Below, piece by piece: positions 33,488 through 41,813 of a stretch of DNA of 42,903 nt (its first letter is position 1; the number at the start of each line of letters is the position of its first letter). This DNA comes from Flavobacterium sp. Its GTDB lineage: Bacteria; Bacteroidota; Bacteroidia; Flavobacteriales; Flavobacteriaceae. The notes beneath the pieces were generated by a model. It searched no databases, had not been told where the DNA came from, and saw only the letters and a program-made list of their open reading frames with translations. A program made the position numbers and the translations under genes. The stretch lies in contig NZ_JAIXRZ010000005.1 of assembly GCF_027484945.1 (NCBI RefSeq), forward strand, positions 1 to 42,903, given 5' to 3'.

Positions 33488-34657
33488 ATGGAAAATTTTA
33501 AAATGATTGCGAAAACCCTTTTTGGGTTTGAAGAACTACTGGCCAAAGAATTACGCGATTTGGGAGCCCAAGAGGTTCAATTGGGGACCCGTGCGGTTAG
33601 TTTTTATGGCGATAAAGGATTTATGTACAAAGCCAATTTGTCGTTACGAACGGCTTTGAAAATTCTAAAACCCATTCATCAATTTCGCGCTTTTAATGAA
33701 CAAGCCTTATATAAAGGTATTCGCGATATTCAATGGAGTCAGTTTTTAAATACCAATCAAACTTTTGTGGTCGATGTCACCTTGCATTCTGAAAACTTTA
33801 AACATTCACAGTTTGTAGCTTTAAAAACCAAAGATGCGATTGTCGATCAATTTCGCGAACAAAATGGTGCGCGTCCGAGTATTGATAAAGACCATCCCGA
33901 TCTTCGTATCAATATTCATAGTGACAGGGAACAAGTTTCAGTTGCTTTAGATACTTCGGGAGCTTCTTTGCATCACCGGGGATATCGCCGCGTAACAAAT
34001 ATTGCGCCCATAAACGAAGTGCTGGCTGCAGGAATGCTGTTGTTATCGGGTTGGAAAGGGGAGTCTGATTTTATGGATCCCATGTGTGGTTCGGGTACAC
34101 TATTGGTCGAAGCGGCTATGATTGCCTGTAATATTCCGGCAAATATCAACCGTAAAGAGTTTGCCTTCGAGAAATGGTCTGATTGGGATAATGTCTTATT
34201 TGATACCATAATCGATAGTTTAATGAAAAAAACACGTGAGTTTCACTATTCAATTATTGGATATGATAAAGCACCGAGCGCTGTTGCCAAAGCTCGTGAA
34301 AATGTAATGAATGCCAATTTGGATGACTATGTGACCCTAACCCAAGCCAACTTTTTTGAAACCGAAAAGCAAACCCAGGGCCCACTGCATATGGTTTTTA
34401 ACCCTCCGTATGGTGAGCGTTTAGAAATTAATATCGAACGCTTTTATCGGGAGCTGGGTGATACACTAAAACAAAGTTATCCAGGCACAGCAGCATGGTT
34501 TATTACAGCTAATTTAGAAGGGTTGAAGTATGTTGGACTGAAACCGTCGCGTAAAATAAAATTGTTTAATGGCAGCTTGGAATCCCGATTCGTAAACTAT
34601 GAGTTGTATGCGGGAAGTCGGAAAGCTAAATTTCAAAATCTACCCGATCATGAATAA
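33488..34657 (+). CDS. THUMP-domain RNA (guanine-N2)-type methyltransferase, RlmL N-terminal-like
   Basis: The 389-residue protein (ATG 33488; a TTG 15 bp upstream is unlikely) has an N-terminal NFLD/THUMP region (about 1-150; FGFEELLAKELRDLGA, FVVDVTLHSENFKHSQF). The Rossmann methyltransferase domain carries FMDPMCGSGTLLVEAAM and the catalytic NPPYGERLE. This layout is that of RlmL (23S rRNA G2445) and TrmN/Trm14, which methylate guanine N2 in rRNA or tRNA. The RlmK half found in E. coli is absent. A -7 box TATTTTTG lies at 33394. A small membrane-protein gene overlaps its end by 8 bp. Confidence 0.85.
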   Translation: MENFKMIAKTLFGFEELLAKELRDLGAQEVQLGTRAVSFYGDKGFMYKANLSLRTALKILKPIHQFRAFNEQALYKGIRDIQWSQFLNTNQTFVVDVTLHSENFKHSQFVALKTKDAIVDQFREQNGARPSIDKDHPDLRINIHSDREQVSVALDTSGASLHHRGYRRVTNIAPINEVLAAGMLLLSGWKGESDFMDPMCGSGTLLVEAAMIACNIPANINRKEFAFEKWSDWDNVLFDTIIDSLMKKTREFHYSIIGYDKAPSAVAKARENVMNANLDDYVTLTQANFFETEKQTQGPLHMVFNPPYGERLEINIERFYRELGDTLKQSYPGTAAWFITANLEGLKYVGLKPSRKIKLFNGSLESRFVNYELYAGSRKAKFQNLPDHE

Positions 34658-34883
34658 AAAAACAAAAGCATTACTTTTCAATTTACTCTGTTTTACTGCT
34701 CTTTTTTTGGGAGCCCGTTATTGTGTTAGCACTTATTTTTGGTACCAGGGAATTTGGATTTCGTTAACGGCCTTTGTAATTACATTGCTGTTATCTCCGA
34801 AATTTCAAGTAGTGAAAACGGCACAAGGTGAAAAATTATTGATGAGTTGGTTGTTTTTAAAGGGCGTAAAAGAAATCAAATAA
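34650..34883 (+). CDS. Small membrane protein of unknown function
   Basis: A 77-residue protein from ATG 34650, which overlaps the last codons of the RNA methyltransferase gene (ATGAATAA). It has two transmembrane helices (about 7-24 and 31-48) and a short cytoplasmic tail ending GVKEIK. I do not recognise a family. Overlap with the upstream frame implies translational coupling. Its TAA stop abuts the stop of the convergent DUF6048 gene with no bases between. Confidence 0.75.
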   Translation: MNKKTKALLFNLLCFTALFLGARYCVSTYFWYQGIWISLTAFVITLLLSPKFQVVKTAQGEKLLMSWLFLKGVKEIK

Positions 34884-35729
34884 TTACGTTTTCTTTTTAG
34901 TTGCTCTTCGCTGCTCACGCTCCATTTCCTCTTTCATCTTGGCTTCTTGTTTGGCTATTCTTTTGGCTTCCAATTGCTTCGCGTCCATCACTTTTACTTT
35001 GAATAGAGGAATCGTGTAGGAAATGGTATAGTTGAATCCAACGCCAAATTTTCCGTCGTAGGTTCGATTAAACCCTGGAATGTATAAGCTTTCAAACGCC
35101 TCAGGTGTAGATGCGGCTTTTAATTGGGATTGGGAAAGTAAATAATTCAACCGAAAACTAAATCCAACGTAGCAATTAGGGAAAAGCGCTGCTTTAACTC
35201 CAGCGACCACTTCGGTCCAATGCGCAGTAAGTCCATTAAATTCAGTGTTGCTAGAAAGTACAGGCGTAGGGAAATAACTATTGGGATAATAGATAGAATA
35301 CGAATTTAAGGTTTGGCTGAACGTACTAAATCCATAGCGTAATCCTACATAAATTTGGTTGTTCATTCCAGTCCAGTTTTCATATCCATTGAAATCAAAT
35401 CCCGCACGAATATAGCTTCCTTTCGTTGTAAAATTCAAATGATCTTCTTGTACCGTTTTCTTTTCGTTACCCAATTCTACTGCAACATAATGTTTTCGGG
35501 TAACTGGAAAATCACCGACCAATTCGATGCCTTTATAATTGGAATCAAAAGTGGAGCGACTAAGCTTGAATAGATCAATTCCTACACGTAAGCCAAATGG
35601 AACCATTTTTGGCTTTAAGGTGTCTTGAGCAACCGTTACGCTATCTTTGGTAGTCACTTGTGCCTGAACATTTGCGGTGAAAATGAGGCACAACGCGACT
35701 CTAGAAATAGAGTTTAATATGAACTTCAT
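34884..35729 (-). CDS. DUF6048 family outer-membrane-like protein
   Basis: From ATG 35729 it has 281 residues, a signal peptide (MKFILNSISRVALCLIFTAN then VQAQ) and a beta-rich body with many aromatic strand ends (KHYVAVELGNEKK, GSYIRAGFDFNGYENW, NQIYVGLRYGFSTF, YVGFSFRLNYLLS). A charged lysine/glutamate C-terminal tail follows. This fits a small outer-membrane or periplasmic barrel of the DUF6048 family. Earlier in-frame ATGs (35747, 35816) would lose the signal peptide position. Its start overlaps the DUF6452 gene by 29 bp, a coupled pair. Confidence 0.82.
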   Translation of the reverse strand: MKFILNSISRVALCLIFTANVQAQVTTKDSVTVAQDTLKPKMVPFGLRVGIDLFKLSRSTFDSNYKGIELVGDFPVTRKHYVAVELGNEKKTVQEDHLNFTTKGSYIRAGFDFNGYENWTGMNNQIYVGLRYGFSTFSQTLNSYSIYYPNSYFPTPVLSSNTEFNGLTAHWTEVVAGVKAALFPNCYVGFSFRLNYLLSQSQLKAASTPEAFESLYIPGFNRTYDGKFGVGFNYTISYTIPLFKVKVMDAKQLEAKRIAKQEAKMKEEMEREQRRATKKKT

Positions 35730-36210
35730 TTTCGTTGGTAATTGCATTTTTTTCGAGAGTATAGCTGCTGATCCAAGGGGAATCTGCTGGGGTTGTGTCG
35801 GTAAACTGAGCGCCATTGGTTGAAAGTAAAAAATTCATTTTGTACCCACATGCGCGCGAGACATATACCGTTGTTCGGGTGTAATTTAGTGTAAGCAAGT
35901 CAATATTGTCATTGCTTGTATCGGTATCATTGCCATTTTGAATCAACTCCAGTTGCGTAGTGTCATTATTTGTGTCAATTGGAACATAAATTTTACTTAC
36001 ACCATTGAATACGATAGTGCCCGAAAGACCAATTGCTTTCACTACAAGGTTGTTCACATTTTTGGGCGTGTTTGGATTGGCCGCATCAAAGCATTCAATT
36101 ACCAATCGGGGAGTAGTGGCGGTTTCTCCACTGCAAATATCGTCTTTTTCACATCCAAAAAGAATGCCGATAAGTGCTATTAAACTATAACTAGAGATTC
36201 GCATATTCAT
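35701..36210 (-). CDS. DUF6452 family lipoprotein
   Basis: A 169-residue lipoprotein: signal MNMRISSYSLIALIGILFGC with the lipobox ILFGC. Then comes EKDDICSGETATTPRLVIEC, a conserved Cys-rich opening, and a beta-rich domain (LIQNGNDTDTSNDNIDLLTL, RACGYKMNFLLS). It matches the DUF6452 family as I know it. Together with DUF6048 downstream and rlmD upstream (3 bp away) it forms a set that I believe is conserved in flavobacteria. Possibly the lipoprotein partner of the DUF6048 barrel. Confidence 0.85.
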   Translation of the reverse strand: MNMRISSYSLIALIGILFGCEKDDICSGETATTPRLVIECFDAANPNTPKNVNNLVVKAIGLSGTIVFNGVSKIYVPIDTNNDTTQLELIQNGNDTDTSNDNIDLLTLNYTRTTVYVSRACGYKMNFLLSTNGAQFTDTTPADSPWISSYTLEKNAITNENEVHIKLYF

Positions 36211-36213
36211 GGG

Positions 36214-37626
36214 TTATCGCAGTTCCAAAAGTACAACATTTTCTACATGATGCGTTTGTGGGAACATATCCACGGGTCGCACACGGGTTACTTTATAATG
36301 TTCGTCCATTAAAGCCAAGTCACGTGCTTGGGTTGCCGAGTTGCAACTCACATAAACGATGCGTTTGGGAGCAATACGTACGATTTGTTCAACTACATCT
36401 TTATGCATTCCGTCGCGCGGAGGGTCGGTGATAATAACGTCGGGAATTCCATGCTGTGCAATAAATGCATCGTTAAATACATTTTTCATATCCCCAACAA
36501 AGAAGTCGCAATTGGAAATGTTGTTGCGTTTAGCATTTTCTTTGGCATCGGCAATTGCTTCTGGAACGGCTTCCACACCGATTACTTTTTTAGCTTTTTT
36601 GGAAACAAATTGGGCGATTGTGCCGGTTCCTGTATATAAATCATAGACCAATTCATTGCCAGTTAAACCAGCAAATTCGCGCGTAATTGAATACAACTCA
36701 TAGGCTTGTGCTGAATTGGTTTGGTAAAATGATTTGGCGTTGATGCTAAAATAAAGGCCTTCCATTTCTTCTAAAATATAGTCCCTGCCTTTAAACAAAA
36801 TGATTTCTTGATCGTATAAAGTATCGTTTGCTTTTTGGTTAATAACATATTGTAAAGACGTAATTTGTGGAAACGTCGCAGCGAGATAATCCATCACTAG
36901 ATTGCGTCCGGTTTGGTCATCTTCAAAAAACTGAACCAAAACCATAATTTCACCCGTTGAAGCCGTGCGAATCAATAAGGTTCGTAAAAGACCGCTATGG
37001 TGGCGCGCATCAAAAAAGGTGAGTTGATTAGCATTGGCAAAATCTCTAATTCCGTTGCGAATCGCATTCGAGGGATCGGCTTGCAACCAACAGTGATTAA
37101 TGTCTAAGATTTTATCCCACATTTTAGGAATATGAAAACCCAATGCATTTTGGTTGCCAAATTGGGTATCGGATTGAATTTCTGCCTCGGTAAGCCAACG
37201 TGCATTTGAAAACCCAAATTCCATTTTATTGCGATAGAAAAATTGTTCATGGGAACCGAGTATCGGTTCGAAGTCCGGCAATTCAATTTTACCTATACGC
37301 TTAAGGTGGTTATATACTTCATTTTGTTTGTATTCGAGTTGCTGACTATAGTGCATGTTTTGCCATTTGCACCCTCCGCACACCCCAAAATGTTGGCAAA
37401 CAGGTTCGACACGATGTTGAGAATACGAATGAAAATGAATTGCTTTCCCTTCATAATACGCTTTGCGTTTGCGAAAAGTTTGTACATCGACTCTATCGCC
37501 GGGAACCACATTGGGGATAAAAATTACTTTTCCATCGGGTGCTTTGGCTACAGAAACTCCTTTTGCACCGGCATCTAAGACTTCCACGTTTTCAAAAATA
37601 ACGCGATCATTTTTACGTTTTCTCAT
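36214..37626 (-). CDS. rlmD: 23S rRNA (uracil-1939-C5)-methyltransferase
   Basis: A 470-residue TrmA/RlmD-type enzyme. It has an N-terminal TRAM domain (about 8-65) and Cys77, Cys83 and Cys86 (CQHFGVCGGC) that with a later Cys (NHCWL) should hold a 4Fe-4S cluster. The Rossmann part has LVYDLYTGTGTIAQF and VIGVEAVPEAIADA, the DPPRDGMH motif and the catalytic Cys428 in VSCNSATQARDL. It forms 5-methyluridine in 23S rRNA. The candidate -7 box lies only 4 nt before the ATG, so the transcript may be leaderless. Confidence 0.93.
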   Translation of the reverse strand: MRKRKNDRVIFENVEVLDAGAKGVSVAKAPDGKVIFIPNVVPGDRVDVQTFRKRKAYYEGKAIHFHSYSQHRVEPVCQHFGVCGGCKWQNMHYSQQLEYKQNEVYNHLKRIGKIELPDFEPILGSHEQFFYRNKMEFGFSNARWLTEAEIQSDTQFGNQNALGFHIPKMWDKILDINHCWLQADPSNAIRNGIRDFANANQLTFFDARHHSGLLRTLLIRTASTGEIMVLVQFFEDDQTGRNLVMDYLAATFPQITSLQYVINQKANDTLYDQEIILFKGRDYILEEMEGLYFSINAKSFYQTNSAQAYELYSITREFAGLTGNELVYDLYTGTGTIAQFVSKKAKKVIGVEAVPEAIADAKENAKRNNISNCDFFVGDMKNVFNDAFIAQHGIPDVIITDPPRDGMHKDVVEQIVRIAPKRIVYVSCNSATQARDLALMDEHYKVTRVRPVDMFPQTHHVENVVLLELR

Positions 37627-37630
37627 TGCG

Positions 37631-37638
37631 CAAAAATA
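37631..37638 (-). promoter_or_regulatory. -7 box (TATTTTTG) at the rlmD start
   Basis: An exact TAnnTTTG match on the minus strand ending 4 nt before ATG 37626. If used, transcription would begin at or near the start codon. No TTG -33 element at suitable spacing. Confidence 0.35.
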
Positions 37639-37719
37639 ACGTATTGCTTGAGAATGAACGAATAAATGTTTATTTTTAGAACAGAAATTTCAAGTTTAAA
37701 ATTATAATCGAAATCAACC

Positions 37720-38253
37720 ATGACACATCTAGCCTTATTGCGCGGAATAAATGTTTCTGGACATAAGTTAATCAAAATGGATGATTTAAAACGTTGTTTA
37801 GAGGGCGTTGGATTTGAAAATGTGCGCACCTATATTCAGTCGGGCAATATTTTTGTAAATACGCATGAAACAGATCCGGGAAGTGTAGGGGAAACTATTC
37901 AAAAAGCAATAGTGCAATCCTTTGGTTTTGAAGTTCCTGTTTTTGTAGTGGGGAAAGAGGATTTAGAAGCTTGTGTAACGCGCAATTTATTTTTAAAAGA
38001 GGAAGGGGTTGATTTAAAAAAATTGTACGTGTCTTTTATTTCAATAGAAGCACCCGAAAATAGAATTATGCAGCTCAATTTTAATTTTATTGAACCCGAT
38101 AAAATTCAACTGGACGGCCGTCGTATCTACTTGAAATACCATTCATCACCAGCAAATACAAAGTTGGACAATAAATGGATTGAAAAAAGTATGAATGTTT
38201 TGTCTACCACGCGCAATTGGAATACCGTTACCAAACTTTTGACCTTATTTTAA
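37720..38253 (+). CDS. DUF1697 domain-containing protein
   Basis: A 177-residue soluble protein beginning MTHLALLRGINVSGHKLIKM, the DUF1697 signature, followed by ENVRTYIQSGNIFVN (about 34-48) and FVVGKEDLEACVTRNLF. DUF1697 proteins are widespread and uncharacterised. It is divergent from rlmD, with about 90 bp between them. Confidence 0.9.
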   Translation: MTHLALLRGINVSGHKLIKMDDLKRCLEGVGFENVRTYIQSGNIFVNTHETDPGSVGETIQKAIVQSFGFEVPVFVVGKEDLEACVTRNLFLKEEGVDLKKLYVSFISIEAPENRIMQLNFNFIEPDKIQLDGRRIYLKYHSSPANTKLDNKWIEKSMNVLSTTRNWNTVTKLLTLF

Positions 38254-38314
38254 GCGTAAATCATAAAAAACATTACTACTTTATCGTACCTTTAGTAAAC
38301 TAAAAAAAATAGGT

Positions 38315-38779
38315 ATGCGAACGTTGAAAGATATTCAAAGCATTGTGGAGTTGGAAGAACAAGAAGATCATCGTACATCCGGACAGCGGATCGCTGATAA
38401 AGTAGCTAGTTTTGGAGGTAGTTGGGTCTTTATACTTTCATTTTTATTCTTTTTAGTTATATGGATTCTGTTGAATGTGTATTGGCTTCAAAACAAGGGT
38501 TTTGACCCTTATCCGTTTATTTTTTTGAATTTAATATTATCCTGTATTGCAGCGTTGCAAGCTCCAATTATCATGATGAGTCAAAATCGATTGGAAGAAA
38601 AAGATCGAGAGCGTGCTAAAAAGGACTTTATTATAAACCTAAAAGCCGAACAAGAAATTCGGGTATTGCAACAAAAAATGGATCAACTATTAAAGCATCA
38701 GCATGAAGAGTTAATGGCGATTCAAAAACAGCAAATTGAATTGATGGAGCAAATTATTCGAGGTCAATCGAATCTTTGA
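38315..38779 (+). CDS. DUF1003 domain-containing membrane protein
   Basis: A 154-residue protein. The GQRIADKVASFGGSWVFILS segment (about 23-42) is followed by two transmembrane helices (about 35-54 and 64-85) and the conserved ALQAPIIMMSQNRLEEKDR, the DUF1003 core. Residues 105-150 form a long Gln/Glu-rich coiled coil. Function unknown; such proteins are inner-membrane with a cytoplasmic coiled coil. It follows DUF1697 by 61 bp. The 38780-39007 spacer holds only AT-rich sequence and a possible -7 box TAGTTTTG at 38931. Confidence 0.88.
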   Translation: MRTLKDIQSIVELEEQEDHRTSGQRIADKVASFGGSWVFILSFLFFLVIWILLNVYWLQNKGFDPYPFIFLNLILSCIAALQAPIIMMSQNRLEEKDRERAKKDFIINLKAEQEIRVLQQKMDQLLKHQHEELMAIQKQQIELMEQIIRGQSNL

Positions 38780-39007
38780 TTATTTATTATTTTAATTTAA
38801 ATAATTTATTTTAAAACAATGTTAATCATAATATTATATTGTAATATAAATAAAAATTATGATCTGAAATTACCGTGATTTTACGCAATAGATTTTTTTG
38901 CAGGTCGCTAAATTAATTCGCTGAATTGTGTAGTTTTGCCAAACATTACGGATGATTTCTCTCCCATAAGTAGGAATAAAGGATTTTCTTTTATTAAATT
39001 TTCAAAC

Positions 39008-40282
39008 ATGATTAGCGAAAAATTACGCGCTCACGAAGCTATTGAATTAGAAGATAAATACGGTGCGCACAATTATCACCCGTTACCGGTAGTTTTGAGT
39101 AGAGGCGAAGGGGTTTTTGTGTGGGATACAGAAGGGAAAAAGTATTATGATTTTTTATCGGCTTATTCGGCTGTAAATCAAGGGCATTGTCATCCAAAAA
39201 TTGTTGGAGCAATGGTAGAGCAAGCACAAACATTGACCTTAACTTCGCGTGCTTTTTATAATGATAAGCTTGGGGTTTATGAGCAATATATAACCCGTTA
39301 CTTTGGTTTTGATAAGGTTTTGCCTATGAATACTGGAGCAGAAGCAGTTGAAACGGCATTGAAGATTTGTCGAAAATGGGCCTATGAGAAAAAGGGAATT
39401 GCTGAAAACGAAGCGCAAATTATTGTGTGTGACGGGAATTTTCACGGAAGAACCACGACCATCATTTCGTTTTCTAACGATGAAAACGCCCGAAAGAATT
39501 TCGGCCCCTATACCGCTGGATTTATTAAGATTCCTTATGATGACATCGAAGCTCTAGAAAATGCGCTTAAATCGTCTAAAAACATAGCAGGTTTCTTGGT
39601 TGAGCCTATACAAGGCGAGGCTGGCGTATATGTGCCTTCCGAAGATTTTATTGCAAAGGCAAAAGCGCTATGTGAGCAACATCATGTTTTATTTATTGCA
39701 GATGAGGTACAGACAGGGATTGCCCGAACAGGTTCATTACTTGCTGTATGCGGTAATTGCTCATGTGAGAAGGCTTGCGAAAAACAAGCAACGTATGTGA
39801 ATCCCGATATTTTGATTTTAGGAAAAGCACTTTCAGGTGGGGTTTATCCTGTGTCTGCCGTTTTGGCTAATGATTCTGTGATGAATGTGATACGGCCTGG
39901 TCAGCATGGTTCTACTTTTGGAGGTAACCCAGTTGCAGCAGCTACCGCTATAGCAGCATTGGAAGTAGTGCAGGAGGAGGGGTTGGCAGGTAATGCACGC
40001 CGCTTAGGGAAGTTGTTTCGTGAATTACTGCAAGACTATGTAGCTCAAAGCAATGTTGTTACACTGGTGCGTGGGAAAGGATTGTTGAATGCGATAGTAA
40101 TCAACGATACCGAAGAGAGTGAAACGGCTTGGAATATTTGTGTACAATTGGCAGAGAACGGACTTTTGGCAAAGCCAACGCATGGAAATATTATTCGCTT
40201 TGCACCGCCGTTAGTAATGACAGAGGAGCAATTGCGCGACTGCGTTTCGATTATAATTAAAACTTTAAGAGGGTTTGAGTAA
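39008..40282 (+). CDS. rocD: Ornithine aminotransferase
   Basis: It moves the delta-amino group of ornithine to 2-oxoglutarate, giving glutamate semialdehyde (arginine/proline metabolism). ATG 39008 (MISEKLRAHEAIELEDKYGA) gives 424 residues, close to the family length; a TTG start at 38936 lies inside a -7-like box. It has YSAVNQGHCHPKI, NTGAEAVETALK, LFIADEVQTGIARTG (Asp232) and the PLP lysine K273 in ILGKALSGGVYPVSA. An unusual insertion CGNCSCEKAC (Cys248, 251, 253, 257) lies between the cofactor Asp and Lys. Confidence 0.95.
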   Translation: MISEKLRAHEAIELEDKYGAHNYHPLPVVLSRGEGVFVWDTEGKKYYDFLSAYSAVNQGHCHPKIVGAMVEQAQTLTLTSRAFYNDKLGVYEQYITRYFGFDKVLPMNTGAEAVETALKICRKWAYEKKGIAENEAQIIVCDGNFHGRTTTIISFSNDENARKNFGPYTAGFIKIPYDDIEALENALKSSKNIAGFLVEPIQGEAGVYVPSEDFIAKAKALCEQHHVLFIADEVQTGIARTGSLLAVCGNCSCEKACEKQATYVNPDILILGKALSGGVYPVSAVLANDSVMNVIRPGQHGSTFGGNPVAAATAIAALEVVQEEGLAGNARRLGKLFRELLQDYVAQSNVVTLVRGKGLLNAIVINDTEESETAWNICVQLAENGLLAKPTHGNIIRFAPPLVMTEEQLRDCVSIIIKTLRGFE

Positions 40283-40300
40283 AATTCTCTATATCAATAT

Positions 40301-40328
40301 AAAAGTCGGATTATTTCCGGCTTTTTTT
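40301..40328. terminator. Terminator between rocD and the CCC-motif gene
   Basis: AAAGTCGGA-TTATT-TCCGGCTTT with a T run on the plus strand and a partial T run on the minus strand. The stem contains one T.G position. It lies 18 nt after rocD and just before the convergent stop at 40334. Confidence 0.8.
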
Positions 40329-40333
40329 GTAGA

Positions 40334-40669
40334 TTATCTTGCTCCAAATAGCGTTTCCAGTTTCCGGCGAAGTAATTCCTCGTCTTGCATGTTCTCAGGT
40401 CCGATTTTTACAATGATCCAAATGTAAAATAGGAGCGACAGCACGCCTAAAGCTAAACCGATAATGCAAAGCACTTTCCCGACTTTATAGGTAGTGTTAT
40501 TGTCATAAATAGCTGGATTTTCACGCAAACGCTTGCCGTCTTTCCAGCTCAAGATTAAGCCGATTACGCCAAACAGTATTGCGAAAATTCCATAACAGCA
40601 AAAAGTTAGAAAGGCAAGAATGCCTAAAATAAGGGTTGCTGTGGTGTTGGGTAGTTTTTGTTTTTCCAT
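40334..40669 (-). CDS. CCC-motif-type small membrane protein
   Basis: A 111-residue protein with two hydrophobic helices (about 10-39 and 62-88) separated by the charged loop SWKDGKRLRENPAIYDNN. The first helix contains LTFCCYG, close to the Cys-rich motif that names the 'CCC motif membrane protein' family of flavobacteria; here two of the three Cys remain. It lies 12 bp downstream of the DUF2752 gene, and the two usually appear together in my recollection. Function unknown. Confidence 0.75.
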   Translation of the reverse strand: MEKQKLPNTTATLILGILAFLTFCCYGIFAILFGVIGLILSWKDGKRLRENPAIYDNNTTYKVGKVLCIIGLALGVLSLLFYIWIIVKIGPENMQDEELLRRKLETLFGAR

Positions 40670-40681
40670 GATATTGTAGTT

Positions 40682-40966
40682 TTATAAAAAAAGCGCTTTC
40701 ATTTTAATGCAATAGGCCAATACAATGACAACTGCATTTCCTGCCGCAACAAAGATAACTATTCGGCCTGTTTTTTCAGTGGGTTTTAATGCATATTTCA
40801 GTAAAGTGAGGGCTAGTATGAGTAAGGGGTAGATAGCGGGATACATAAAGAATGCTGCAACAAATTTGCCTTCGCTAAGGAGTAGAGCTGCGCGTTGTAG
40901 TCCGCACCCCATACAATCAAAGCCAAAAGTTTGTTTAAATAAACAAGGGAGCATATAGTTTTCCAT
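40682..40966 (-). CDS. DUF2752 domain-containing membrane protein
   Basis: A 94-residue protein from ATG 40966; a TTG six codons upstream is less likely. It has the DUF2752 pattern CLFKQTFGFDCMGCGLQRAA (9-28) at the start of the first transmembrane segment, then GKFVAAFFMYPAIYPLL and a third hydrophobic stretch near the end. The conserved Cys and Gly in CMGCG suggest disulfide or metal chemistry at the membrane surface, but function is unknown. It is the first gene of a pair with the CCC-motif gene. Confidence 0.8.
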   Translation of the reverse strand: MENYMLPCLFKQTFGFDCMGCGLQRAALLLSEGKFVAAFFMYPAIYPLLILALTLLKYALKPTEKTGRIVIFVAAGNAVVIVLAYCIKMKALFL

Positions 40967-41005
40967 GCTAAATTGTTTTTGCAATTTTACAAAATATCAG
41001 TTATC

Positions 41006-41030
41006 AACACCTCGCGTGCGGGTGTTTTTT
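41006..41030 (+). terminator. Hairpin followed by a T run, upstream of the 58-aa gene
   Basis: ACACC-TCGCGTGC-GGGTGT then a T run looks like a plus-strand terminator, yet the nearest upstream plus-strand gene (rocD) already ends in one. It sits immediately before the -7 box at 41031 and may insulate that promoter or be a remnant. Confidence 0.45.
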
Positions 41031-41038
41031 TACTTTTG
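41031..41038 (+). promoter_or_regulatory. -7 box (TACTTTTG) for the 58-aa gene and Smr gene
   Basis: An exact TAnnTTTG match ending 20 nt before ATG 41059. No clear TTG -33 because the hairpin occupies that region. Confidence 0.45.
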
Positions 41039-41058
41039 AAATCTTAAATAAAGTACCG

Positions 41059-41235
41059 ATGAACAAATGGTTATTGCCGTTGCTTTTGGTTTCGGCAGGA
41101 GTAGCGTTGTATGAGCAAAGTTTGCCCAATCCAAATTATTATTTAATAGGAGTAGCAGTAGTGCTTTTTGTTTTTTGTATGGCTAAATTAAATGCTAAAA
41201 TCCCGTCAAAAAAAGAAAATCATGAAGACGAATAA
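41059..41235 (+). CDS. 58-residue membrane protein of unknown function
   Basis: Below most length cut-offs but convincing. ATG 41059 lies 20 nt after a -7 box; the frame encodes two transmembrane helices (MNKWLLPLLLVSAGVALY and YYLIGVAVVLFVFCMA) and a charged tail (NAKIPSKKENHEDE). Its last 14 bp overlap the start of the Smr-domain gene, so the two are translationally coupled and the small protein is probably made from the same transcript. I do not recognise a family. Confidence 0.7.
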   Translation: MNKWLLPLLLVSAGVALYEQSLPNPNYYLIGVAVVLFVFCMAKLNAKIPSKKENHEDE

Positions 41236-41785
41236 ATTTGAAGTAGGCGACCGTGTTTCGGTTTTGGATGAGGTGATTAGTGGGGTAGTTGTGCAGGTGC
41301 AAAATGATCAAATTTTGATCAAAACAGCGGATGATTTTATGATGACATTTTTTGTCAACGAATTAGTTAAAGAAAACATTACCAATGATTTGAATTACTT
41401 TAATAAAAGTGATGAGTTATATAAGAAGAAAATTGACTCAACACCTACTCGTCAACAGAAAAAAGTTGTTTTTAAGTCGGATAAACGCGAAAAAGGTGCT
41501 CCCGAATTTGATTTACATATTGAAAAATTAGTGAAGAATTTTCGCGGCATGTCCAATTTTGACATCCTCACCATTCAATTAGAAACCGCTCAACGGCATG
41601 TTGAATTTGCACTCAAAAATCGCATTCCAAAAATCGTTTTGATTCATGGTGTGGGTGAAGGTGTTTTGAAAACGGAACTCGAATTTTTATTGCGAAAAAA
41701 TCCAAAGATCACATTCCAAGAAGCCAATTATCAAAAATACGGTATGGGAGCTACCGAAATCTATTTTCAACAAAATTCAAAATAA
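41222..41785 (+). CDS. Smr (small MutS-related) domain protein
   Basis: The 187-residue protein (ATG 41222) has an N-terminal beta-barrel-like segment (FEVGDRVSVLDEVISGVVVQ), a Lys-rich linker (about 80-95) and a C-terminal Smr domain with FDLHIEKLV near 99-107, IVLIHGVGEGVLKTEL near 143-158 and YGMGATEIYF near the end. Smr domains are nucleases or RNA/DNA binders. Here the conserved HGxG and the DLH motif are intact, so nuclease activity is possible. An ATG at 41192 lies inside the small membrane protein frame and is less likely. Confidence 0.88.
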   Translation: MKTNKFEVGDRVSVLDEVISGVVVQVQNDQILIKTADDFMMTFFVNELVKENITNDLNYFNKSDELYKKKIDSTPTRQQKKVVFKSDKREKGAPEFDLHIEKLVKNFRGMSNFDILTIQLETAQRHVEFALKNRIPKIVLIHGVGEGVLKTELEFLLRKNPKITFQEANYQKYGMGATEIYFQQNSK

Positions 41786-41813
41786 TCGTACTTTTATCTC
41801 TTCAAAAAAATAC

